From positions 2,919,501 through 2,983,500 of the forward strand of contig NC_007722.1 of the NCBI RefSeq assembly GCF_000013005.1: a DNA stretch of 64,000 nucleotides. The letters run 5' to 3'. The number at the start of each line of letters is the position of its first letter. Position 1 is the first letter of the stretch. This document shows, piece by piece, positions 53,613-61,475 of the stretch. A program made the position numbers and the translations under genes. The stretch comes from Erythrobacter litoralis HTCC2594. GTDB lineage: Bacteria; Pseudomonadota; Alphaproteobacteria; Sphingomonadales; Sphingomonadaceae. The notes below the pieces were generated by a model. That model saw nothing but the letters and a program-made list of their open reading frames with translations. It searched no databases and was not told the origin of the DNA.

Positions 53613-56107
53613 TGTCAGACCGTATCAAAACGGGTCTTAAGCTGCTCTTCGACGAGCACCGGATAGTGTTCTGGTACGATGCAGCGCGCGACATGCGGGG
53701 TGAGTTTGACGCAGTTAAACTGCCAGGCGTGCAGAAGATCGAGATCGCGAATAACGAGTTCGCTCTGAAATACCGGATGCTGCGGCAGGAGCCTCGCCAG
53801 AAGTTTCTGGTGTTTCACGACGGCCCCGCGCCTGAAATGGACGACAATTGGCTGCTGGATCTGTATTTCGCCAGTGGTGTGTTCAAAGCCGATCAGGCGG
53901 CAATCTGGCTTGCAGAACTGGGCCTGCCGCTGCAGTTTGAAGACGTGGTGCGCAACCACATGGAGTTTTACCGCTCCAAAGTCCGCATCGAAGCGCTGAA
54001 GCAGTCGGTCACACCTTCAGATACAAAGAGCGAGGTGCTGCGCCGTATGATCGCCGTATGCGCAGGTGCTCAGGGTGCCTTGGATACGGTCATCGAGGAG
54101 CTGCTGGCAGAGCTCGCAGACGAGCGAGACGACGCCATGCGTCTGATTGAACGCTCCGGCCTGACAGATTTCTTCTGGAAGCAGGTTGAGAATGCCTACG
54201 GTTACACGAGCGAAGAGCCCGATTTCGAAGACTTCGCGATAACACTGTTCCAGTCCTGTTATGCCCGCGCCTTAGGTGAGGATGGCAAGCTGAATGGCGA
54301 GGCCTTGCTCGTTTTCCGCCGCTGGAAGAACAATCGCCTATGGTCAACCGCATTTGAAACGCTGAGCGGTGAGTATCAGGACCTCCTGAAAATTCCTGAG
54401 GACACCCAAGACCGCGACATCAAGACTTTGGGTGCCATTGATCACTTCGAGGAGATCGATCGCCATATCATCCGCTCTCTCGTACATGAGATGGCAAGTC
54501 AGACGGTGTCATCAGCTGAGGTGTTGAAAGCCGTTCGAGAGCGGAGGCAGAGCCATTGGTACCCGACCTACGAGGATATCTACGAAGCCATCCGCCATGC
54601 CACAGAATTCCAGCAAGCCTTGGCTGAGGCGAACTTGACCATGACCTCCCCCGATGAGGGGGTGAAGCGCTATGTTTCCCACTGGTATAGGATCGACCAG
54701 CTCTACCGCAAATTCATCTATCATATGCAGAAGAGCGGCCAGGCCTCGCTGCTCAGCGCGCTCTTCGAGAGCGTCGAAAACCGGTATACGACTAACTTCC
54801 TTCAAGCTGTGAACGATGCTTGGCAAGATCACATTGCTGAGCTCAAGGACTGGAAGATCTCGGGCTTCGCGCACCAGACGGACTTTTACGTGGATCAGGC
54901 CGCAGAATTCCGCCGCCGAGATCAGAAGGTGGTGGTGATTATCTCGGACGCCTTGCGCTATGAGGTTGCAGAAGAAGCCTTGCGCGAGATCCGGAAACTG
55001 AACCGGTTCGACGCCGAGCTCGAACCGATGATCTCTGCTCTGCCTAGCTACACGCAGCTCGGCATGGCGGCGCTTTTACCCAACAAAGATCTAACGCTGG
55101 AAGCGGACGCAAGTGTGTCTTCTTTCAGTCTGCCCACTCAGGGAACCGTCAATCGCGAAAAGGTTCTGGGAATGGGACGATCGGGAGATCGAGCCAAAGC
55201 CATGAAAGCTGATGACTTCATGAGCTTGAAAGCGGATCAGGGCAAAGAGATCTTCCGCGATCATGACATTCTTTATCTCTATCACAACCGGATCGATAAC
55301 ATTGGCGATAAGCTCGCCACCGAGGAGCACACGGCCGAAGCTGCCCAGGACGCCATCGAGGATCTCACCAAGCTTGTCCGCAAACTCACAACAGCCAACT
55401 TCTCAAACATTTTGGTGACGGCCGATCACGGCTTTATCTATCAACACCGCGCCTTGGATGAGACCGAATTCTCGATTGCGGATCCAGATGGCGCCGAAAT
55501 TCTCGTCAAAAACCGCCGCTTCGTCATCGGCAGCGATCTTCAAGAGACTTCAGGTATGAAGAAATTCTCTTCAGCCGATCTAGGGCTGGCAGGAGATCTG
55601 GACGTGCTTCTGCCTAACTCGATCAATCGTATGCGCGTCAAAGGATCGGGCAGTCGTTTCGTGCATGGCGGAGCTACGCTTCAGGAAATCGTCATTCCTG
55701 TGATCCGTGTCGGGAAACAACGCGACGCGGATGTCGAGAAGGTTGAAGTTCAGATCATCGTTGCCGGAAAGAGCTTGATTTCGTCCGGACAAACTTCGGT
55801 CACTCTCTATCAGGCTCAGCCCGTCTCGGAAAAGCAGCAGCAACGGGACCTTCTTGCTGGCATTTACGCCTCGGACGGCACACTCATCTCTGATGAGCAT
55901 GCTCTCACCTTCGACTACACTTCGCAAAATGCACGCGAACGCGAGCTGCCACTCAAGTTCCTTCTTTCCCGGGACGCGGACCGCTTCAACAATCAAGACG
56001 TTTTGCTCAAGCTTCGCGAGCGCGTCGGCAAGACAAGCCATTATGAAGATTACACAAGTCACCGCTTCCAATTGCGCCGTGGCATATCGACAGATTTCGA
56101 CTTTTAG
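53612..56107 (+). CDS. pglZ: BREX alkaline-phosphatase-like protein PglZ
   Basis: An 831-residue PglZ (BrxZ) with the alkaline-phosphatase-superfamily domain: VVVIISDALRYEVAEEALREI holds the metal-binding Asp446, ALPSYTQLGMAALLPN follows, and NILVTADHGFIYQHRAL supplies the second metal site. PglZ is the signature protein of BREX and is needed for defence; phosphatase or nuclease substrates are still debated. The N-terminal 400 residues are helical and contact other BREX subunits in studied systems. Its start overlaps the pglX stop, and brxL begins 8 bp after its end. Confidence 0.94.
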   Translation: MSDRIKTGLKLLFDEHRIVFWYDAARDMRGEFDAVKLPGVQKIEIANNEFALKYRMLRQEPRQKFLVFHDGPAPEMDDNWLLDLYFASGVFKADQAAIWLAELGLPLQFEDVVRNHMEFYRSKVRIEALKQSVTPSDTKSEVLRRMIAVCAGAQGALDTVIEELLAELADERDDAMRLIERSGLTDFFWKQVENAYGYTSEEPDFEDFAITLFQSCYARALGEDGKLNGEALLVFRRWKNNRLWSTAFETLSGEYQDLLKIPEDTQDRDIKTLGAIDHFEEIDRHIIRSLVHEMASQTVSSAEVLKAVRERRQSHWYPTYEDIYEAIRHATEFQQALAEANLTMTSPDEGVKRYVSHWYRIDQLYRKFIYHMQKSGQASLLSALFESVENRYTTNFLQAVNDAWQDHIAELKDWKISGFAHQTDFYVDQAAEFRRRDQKVVVIISDALRYEVAEEALREIRKLNRFDAELEPMISALPSYTQLGMAALLPNKDLTLEADASVSSFSLPTQGTVNREKVLGMGRSGDRAKAMKADDFMSLKADQGKEIFRDHDILYLYHNRIDNIGDKLATEEHTAEAAQDAIEDLTKLVRKLTTANFSNILVTADHGFIYQHRALDETEFSIADPDGAEILVKNRRFVIGSDLQETSGMKKFSSADLGLAGDLDVLLPNSINRMRVKGSGSRFVHGGATLQEIVIPVIRVGKQRDADVEKVEVQIIVAGKSLISSGQTSVTLYQAQPVSEKQQQRDLLAGIYASDGTLISDEHALTFDYTSQNARERELPLKFLLSRDADRFNNQDVLLKLRERVGKTSHYEDYTSHRFQLRRGISTDFDF

Positions 56108-56115
56108 GGGCCCTC

Positions 56116-58197
56116 ATGAGCGCACTCGACGATAAGATTAACGAGCATTTCGCAGGCTATGTGGTCCGCAAAGACCTTGTGAAAGCGGTCAAGGGCAACG
56201 CGATCGTCCCAACCTACGTCCTTGAGTACCTGCTCGGCCAATATTGTGCGACTGATGATGAAGCCTCGATCGATAGTGGGATCGATACGGTCAAAGATAT
56301 ACTCAAGAAGCACTACGTTCACAGAAGTGAAGCCGGCCTGATTCAGTCGACGATCAAGGAAAAAGGACGCTACAAGGTCATCGACCAGATAAGCGTCTCT
56401 TTGAACGAAAAGACAGATAGCTACGAAGCTGTCTTCGACAATCTGGGCATTAAGAAGGTCGCAGTAGACAGTGGCACGGTCAAAGCGCATCCCAAGCTTC
56501 TTGTGACCGGGGTATGGTGCATTGCTGATGTCCAATACGAGTATTCAGAGGACTCGCGGATTTCTCCGTGGGTAATTGAGACCATCAAGCCCATCCAGAT
56601 CGCAAAAGTCGATTACGAGGGCTACAAGCAAGCGCGAGCGCAATTCTCCAAAGACGAATGGATCGACCTTCTCATGCAGTCGATTGGCTTCAACCCTGAA
56701 GCCTTCGGTCGTCGAAGCAAGCTACTGCAACTCATGCGGCTGATCCCCTTCGTCGAGCGCAACTATAACATCATTGAACTCGGCCCGAAGGGAACGGGTA
56801 AGTCCCACATCTACTCAGAATTCTCTCCGCATGGGCAGCTGATCTCCGGAGGGGAAGTCACCATCCCGAAATTGTTCGTGAACAACGCGAATGGGCGGAT
56901 CGGCTTGGTGGGCTACTGGGATGTTGTGGCCTTTGATGAATTCGCTGGGCGCGAAAAGACTGCGAACAAAGCCTTGGTCGACATCATGAAGAACTACATG
57001 GCGAACAAGACCTTCTCGCGTGGAATCAATCCCATGGGAGCCGAAGCCAGCTTTGCCTTCGTTGGGAACACAGACCACAATGTGCCCTTCATGCTGAAGA
57101 ACAGCGACCTGTTCGAAGCTCTTCCCCCTCAGTTTCATGATTCAGCCTTTATCGACCGCCTTCACGCCTATCTTCCTGGGTGGGAGATTGACGTAATTCG
57201 CAGTGAAATGTTCACCACCGGCTACGGGTTCATCGTCGACTATCTCGCAGAGATACTTCGCCACTTGCGCCAGGAAGACTTCTCCAACCGGCCTGACCTG
57301 CATTTCAAGATCAGTGAGAAGATCTCCACCCGTGACCGTGATGCCGTCTACAAAACCATGTCTGGCTTTTTGAAAGTCATTTTCCCCGCCGGGGGCGAAA
57401 CGGCTGAAGACGTCGAGGAGCTTTTGCAGCTCGCACTGGAGAGCCGAAAGCGCGTAAAAGACCAATTGTTCCGGATCGATGCGACCTATCCAGAGGTCGA
57501 TTTCTCATACACAGGCTCTGGCGGCGAAAAGCGTCGTGTTCAGACCGTTGAAGAACAAGAGTTCCCACAATTCTATTATCTGAAACCAGCCTTGGATCCC
57601 AAACAGCAGGATGAATCGAGCGATGCTGTCGATGAGGATGTGACCGGGGACCGACCTGAAGCAGCTAACGCATCAGTTTCCACAAGACCTGCGAAGCCGG
57701 TCGCCGAAGAGGGCCATCACGTCTTCGCTGAAAACCGCAAGGGGATCAGCTACAACAAGCTGTTCGCACCCTATCTGGAGGGAGCGTCCCGGATCGTCGT
57801 GACGGACCCTTACATTCGCTATTTCTACCAGATCAAAAACATGATGGAATTTGTCGAAATGGTCATTCAGCGCAAAGCGCTCGAAGACCAAGTCGCCGTC
57901 CATCTCGTCACAGGGCCTGACGATGGCAACGTGCAAAAGCAACGCGAGCTGCTCGATAGCATAACAGAGGCATGCACAGGTACGGGCGTGGACTTCACTT
58001 GGGCGTTTGACAGTTCAGGCACGGGCCACTCGAGGGATATCATCACTGACACTGGCTGGAAAATCGTTCTCGATCGAGGTCTCGACATATTTCAGGCGCC
58101 GATGCGGCGGGACGGATTTACCCTTGGCGACCGTTTGCAAGAGCACCGCATGTTGAAGAACTTCTATGTGACTTATGTTCGACAGGACCAGCGGTGA
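56116..58197 (+). CDS. brxL: BREX protein BrxL, AAA+ with MIT_C-like C-terminus
   Basis: A 693-residue BrxL. The N-terminal ~150 residues (DDKINEHFAGYVVRKDLVKA, VPTYVLEYLLGQYC) are typical. The AAA+ core shows Walker A LGPKGTGKSHIYSEFS (residues 222-237), DVVAFDEFAG and FAFVGNTDHNVP. The C-terminal ~150 residues, after an acidic linker near 505, read SYNKLFAPYLEGASRIVVTDPYIR, then WKIVLDRGLDIFQ, like the MIT_C phospholipase-D-like domain, not the Lon S16 protease. I see no Ser-Lys dyad. Related proteins are grouped as Lon-related BrxL. Confidence 0.88.
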   Translation: MSALDDKINEHFAGYVVRKDLVKAVKGNAIVPTYVLEYLLGQYCATDDEASIDSGIDTVKDILKKHYVHRSEAGLIQSTIKEKGRYKVIDQISVSLNEKTDSYEAVFDNLGIKKVAVDSGTVKAHPKLLVTGVWCIADVQYEYSEDSRISPWVIETIKPIQIAKVDYEGYKQARAQFSKDEWIDLLMQSIGFNPEAFGRRSKLLQLMRLIPFVERNYNIIELGPKGTGKSHIYSEFSPHGQLISGGEVTIPKLFVNNANGRIGLVGYWDVVAFDEFAGREKTANKALVDIMKNYMANKTFSRGINPMGAEASFAFVGNTDHNVPFMLKNSDLFEALPPQFHDSAFIDRLHAYLPGWEIDVIRSEMFTTGYGFIVDYLAEILRHLRQEDFSNRPDLHFKISEKISTRDRDAVYKTMSGFLKVIFPAGGETAEDVEELLQLALESRKRVKDQLFRIDATYPEVDFSYTGSGGEKRRVQTVEEQEFPQFYYLKPALDPKQQDESSDAVDEDVTGDRPEAANASVSTRPAKPVAEEGHHVFAENRKGISYNKLFAPYLEGASRIVVTDPYIRYFYQIKNMMEFVEMVIQRKALEDQVAVHLVTGPDDGNVQKQRELLDSITEACTGTGVDFTWAFDSSGTGHSRDIITDTGWKIVLDRGLDIFQAPMRRDGFTLGDRLQEHRMLKNFYVTYVRQDQR

Positions 58198-58230
58198 AGT
58201 TGCTGTAGTATTTTTGAAAAGAGCGAAGCC

Positions 58231-59367
58231 ATGTTCCGCGTTGATTTGAGCCAAAACCGTTTGTCCCGTCTTTCCCAGAAGCGCTTCTCAGATTTGAACC
58301 TTCGCGAGCGGGACCATTTGCAGGAGTGGCTGGCCAATCAACCTGATGCCCTCGGTGAGGAGTTGCTGATTATTCAAAAAGAGTTCGACGGGTTCGACGA
58401 GACCCGCGAACGATTGGATCTTTTGGCGCTCGACAAGGACGGCAACCTCGTTGTGATCGAGAACAAGCTCGATGACAGCGGGCGCGATGTTACCTGGCAG
58501 GCGCTGAAGTACACAGCCTATGTCTCTGGACTGACCAAGACTCAGATCGTCGATATCTACCAGCAATATCTCGACCGTTATTCAGGCGGCGGCAATGCAG
58601 CTGTGCGGATATGTGAGTTCATGGAGGTCGAGGAACTGGAAGAGACTGTTCTCAATCCAGGCAATGACCAGCGAATGATCTTTATCGCAGCCAATTTTCG
58701 GCGAGAGGTCACCGCAACTGTTCTATGGCTTCTCGGCCGCGGAATTCGTGCGCAATGCTTTAAGGTGACCCCATATTCGTTTGATGACGAACTCATGGTC
58801 GACATTCAGCAGATTATACCGACGCCAGAGGCCGCCGATTTCATGATCGGAATGTCGAGCAAAGAAAATGAAGAAAAAGCCATCCAGAACACACAGAAAA
58901 AGCGCCACCAGTTGCGCTTGGATTTCTGGGAAGCTGCGCTCGACCAATTGCGTGCCGACGGCGTTACTCTCTACCAGAACATCAGCCCGACCAAGGACCA
59001 TTGGCTTAGTGCGGGATCCGGTACCCGTTCGTGTCCTTATCAGATGATCTTCTCTAGGGACGAAGCACGAGTCGAGATAAGCTTGCAGCGCTCTGAGACC
59101 GCAGAGAACAAATGGCTGTTCGACCAGCTATATGGACAGAAAGAAGCAATCGAGGCTGCATTCGGAGCCGAACTCGATTGGCGGCGAATGGACGATAAGA
59201 AAGCCAGCCGCATCGTTTACGCACAACCCTTCGAGGGTTTTAACAGAGAAGCCTGGCCAGATATGATTGGCTGGCTTGCCGCTCATATCCAAAAACTGGA
59301 AACGGCTTTCAGCGGACCGCTTTCCCGCCTGAACCCTCACGTCAGATCGCAAGATGAGATTGCGTAG
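58231..59367 (+). CDS. DUF4268 protein with NucS-like nuclease motif
   Basis: A 378-residue protein. The first ~110 residues look like a NucS/EndoMS-type PD-(D/E)xK domain: Asp63 in RLDLLALDKDG, Glu77-Asn-Lys79 in VVIENKLDDSG and Gln90 in VTWQALKYTAYV. The C-terminal part (SPTKDHWLSAGSGTRSCPYQ, WPDMIGWLAAHIQKLETAF) fits DUF4268. Such proteins are often next to restriction or BREX loci and may degrade foreign DNA; no partner is known. It starts 33 bp after brxL on the same strand and is probably read through from the operon. Confidence 0.82.
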   Translation: MFRVDLSQNRLSRLSQKRFSDLNLRERDHLQEWLANQPDALGEELLIIQKEFDGFDETRERLDLLALDKDGNLVVIENKLDDSGRDVTWQALKYTAYVSGLTKTQIVDIYQQYLDRYSGGGNAAVRICEFMEVEELEETVLNPGNDQRMIFIAANFRREVTATVLWLLGRGIRAQCFKVTPYSFDDELMVDIQQIIPTPEAADFMIGMSSKENEEKAIQNTQKKRHQLRLDFWEAALDQLRADGVTLYQNISPTKDHWLSAGSGTRSCPYQMIFSRDEARVEISLQRSETAENKWLFDQLYGQKEAIEAAFGAELDWRRMDDKKASRIVYAQPFEGFNREAWPDMIGWLAAHIQKLETAFSGPLSRLNPHVRSQDEIA

Positions 59368-59470
59368 GATCAAGCCTGTTGGCCAATTAAACAAGCAAGC
59401 CTCGGTCTCGGACGTGATTCATGGCCCAAATCAACTGAGGTTTGTTCAATCTAATTGTCGGCACAGATAG

Positions 59471-60766
59471 CTAGATGGGCCTGAACCCGTTGAGAGCCTG
59501 CTGCGCCATCGATTGGGGCACTCCTGCTTCACTGGTCACATCAGCCCATTGAGCAATGGCGGACTGGATATCCGAAATGATTGCTTTGGTTTCGCCAATT
59601 TTGAGATCTGCAAACCGACCAAACGATATCAGGTCGTCCAGCTCGAAATTGTCTGTCTTCCCTGAAAGCGACATCTGGTGCTCGTTGGTCCAGTCCCCGT
59701 CAGGATTATAGGCATAAACAACATCGTAGGCAGGCGAGAGGCTCCAACGCCCAGCTCGGTCCATAAGAAAAGCGATGTTCTTGGTGTGGTCGTCCTGGTT
59801 GCGGATGAAGATGTTGAAAAACGCTCGTCGCACCTGCTCTTTGATGGCATCACGACCAAGCCCAAGCATGCGGATGGTCTCAATCGCTTGCTCGTAGCTG
59901 TACGCACGAGCGAGGTTGAAATCGAAGTGACGCATCGCGCAAAGCGACTGCATGTGAAGCTTCTTACCGTCGAGCGTACGGTCGAACCGCTGCGTCATGA
60001 AATGGGCTCGCCCGCCTTCTTCGTGCAGGCGGGAACGGGCCATGTCGATGCCGGCCTTCCTTGCTAGCAGATAACATGCGTATTCAAGACGCCCGAAGCC
60101 CATGGGGTCGGCGAGCTCCTTGTCGGCATTGCCCGATACGCCATCGAATTTGACAAGCCATTGGGTGTAGCCGGGACCTGCTGTCAGCTGGCCAGAATGG
60201 AATTCGCCCGTTTCCTCGTTCCAGGCGAGAACGGCCTTGGCGCGCGCGCCACCGGCGGAGGTGCCGACGCGCAGGATTTCCTGAAGAGCATGATGATCAT
60301 CATCGCCCTTGAGGACGCCAGAGAGCTCTTCTCTTGCAGCAAGTACTCGATTGGCCAGGTCAACAAGCGGCGCAATGTCGACGGGTCCGCCCTGTTCGCG
60401 TCGCTCGCCTGTCGATGGCTCGAACTCAAGCGCGCCCATGCCTCTGCGACCGGTGTAGCAGAGCCGTTCAACCGGATCGAAGCTGTCAGTTGTTCGGCCC
60501 TGTTCAGCGAGCCATCGGTTGATGAGGGCGTTGCCGAACTTATCGGGTAGACTGTCAGCGAGCATTCCCGGCAGACCCTTGAAGGTCTCATAGTTCAGTG
60601 CAGGAAAGTCATAAACGCCGCCTCGAAGCGGCATAGTGAGCGGCGCCACTTCGATACCGCTTCGGGCGAACTCTGGGGTATACTCGAATACTCCGACATC
60701 GCGGTTCTCATCCCACAGAATTGCGCCGATCTGCCGTCCCCACAGGTTTACAACGGCGCGGCTCAT
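59471..60766 (-). CDS. hipA: HipA family serine/threonine kinase toxin
   Basis: A 431-residue HipA toxin, a kinase that in E. coli phosphorylates glutamyl-tRNA synthetase and triggers persistence. The N-subdomain (VVNLWGRQIGAILWDENRDVG) and GMLADSLPDKFGNALINRWL are family-typical. Also present are the phosphorylatable Ser loop GTSAGGARAKAVLAW, the catalytic loop FIRNQDDHTKNIAFLMD and the metal-binding SLSPAYDVVYAYN. The length is close to E. coli HipA (440). Its start overlaps the hipB stop by 4 bp. It converges on the DUF4268 gene at the end of the BREX island. Confidence 0.94.
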   Translation of the reverse strand: MSRAVVNLWGRQIGAILWDENRDVGVFEYTPEFARSGIEVAPLTMPLRGGVYDFPALNYETFKGLPGMLADSLPDKFGNALINRWLAEQGRTTDSFDPVERLCYTGRRGMGALEFEPSTGERREQGGPVDIAPLVDLANRVLAAREELSGVLKGDDDHHALQEILRVGTSAGGARAKAVLAWNEETGEFHSGQLTAGPGYTQWLVKFDGVSGNADKELADPMGFGRLEYACYLLARKAGIDMARSRLHEEGGRAHFMTQRFDRTLDGKKLHMQSLCAMRHFDFNLARAYSYEQAIETIRMLGLGRDAIKEQVRRAFFNIFIRNQDDHTKNIAFLMDRAGRWSLSPAYDVVYAYNPDGDWTNEHQMSLSGKTDNFELDDLISFGRFADLKIGETKAIISDIQSAIAQWADVTSEAGVPQSMAQQALNGFRPI

Positions 60767-61122
60767 GGGGCTTCGTCATCCCAACTCCAGTCTTCACTTG
60801 GCTCGTTTGTTGATGATTTCCGCACTCGCTGCCGCGCTCTGCCCGTGTCCGATCGCGGGTCAAGCGGGCTCAACCTAGCGTCGGGTACGATATCGAGAAG
60901 GCGATCTTCGATATCGAGCGCCCGCATGATCCTGGCAAGGCTATCGATTGTGCCGCCGTTGCCTGATTCCAAGCGGGAAAGTGTCGAACGCGAAATTCCC
61001 GCTAGTTCTGCAAGCTCGGCCTGTTTGAGATTGCGTGATATACGATAGGCTTCGAGCTGTTGCCCAAAATCGGACAGGAGCACCGATAACGGACGCAAGT
61101 CTGATGAGTTGTAATGCATCAT
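60763..61122 (-). CDS. hipB: HipB-like XRE antitoxin
   Basis: A 119-residue antitoxin and repressor with a central XRE helix-turn-helix: YRISRNLKQAELAELAGISRSTLSRLESG (about residues 31-59), followed by IDSLARIMRALDIEDRLLDI. The Lys/Arg-rich tail (RSDTGRARQRVRKS) ends in SWDDEAP, whose C-terminal Trp region may dock into HipA as in E. coli HipB. It binds HipA and the promoter upstream. It is translated just before hipA with ATGA overlap. Confidence 0.9.
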   Translation of the reverse strand: MMHYNSSDLRPLSVLLSDFGQQLEAYRISRNLKQAELAELAGISRSTLSRLESGNGGTIDSLARIMRALDIEDRLLDIVPDARLSPLDPRSDTGRARQRVRKSSTNEPSEDWSWDDEAP

Positions 61123-61195
61123 TATCGAGACTTTACCTCAGAAATGGAGCTTTGTGTAGCGATTTTGCGTCTTTACACCGTGGGCTATAATGTGT

Positions 61196-61248
61196 CAATA
61201 TCGATGCGCAATAGCGATAAAGGCAGTTAATGTACTAATATCGATACG
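61196..61248. promoter_or_regulatory. Direct repeats, candidate HipB operators
   Basis: CAATATCGATGCG at 61196-61208 and TAATATCGATACG at 61236-61248 share 11 of 13 bases, exactly 40 bp apart (about four helical turns), each with a palindromic ATATCGAT core. They lie in the 152-bp gap between divergent hipB and the small membrane protein gene, where HipB would bind. Confidence 0.65.
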
Positions 61249-61274
61249 TTATAACTGAGTTAAGGAGTCCGGGT

Positions 61275-61475
61275 ATGCCCGATGAGAAAAATCAGAAGGA
61301 GAAGGACTGGGAGGGCTTTCGGGAGATCGAACGCGCTATCGCTGAAGATCGCCTGACATCTTACACCTGGAAGAAGGTTTGGGCCGATCCCTGGGAGCGC
61401 AGAGGCATATATCTTTTTGCAGCATTATTCATCGCATTTGTAATCTACGTCGTGATCTACGACGGACTGATCTAG
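61275..61475 (+). CDS. Small single-pass membrane protein
   Basis: A 66-residue protein: a charged cytoplasmic part (DEKNQKEKDWEGFREIERAI) and a C-terminal membrane segment (IYLFAALFIAFVIYVVIYDGLI). AAGGAG at 61261-61266 sits 8 bp before the ATG. Its stop codon abuts the stop codon of the convergent TraG gene (TAGCTA). It may be an ICE transfer or exclusion component given its place next to TraG, but no family is recognised. It is divergent from hipBA. Confidence 0.65.
   Translation: MPDEKNQKEKDWEGFREIERAIAEDRLTSYTWKKVWADPWERRGIYLFAALFIAFVIYVVIYDGLI

Noticed and set aside
43692..58197. Possible type 2 BREX or Pgl system (pglW kinase, brxD, brxHI)
   Set aside because: No PglW-like kinase, BrxD or BrxHI helicase is present; the brxA-brxB-brxC-pglX-pglZ-brxL order is type 1.
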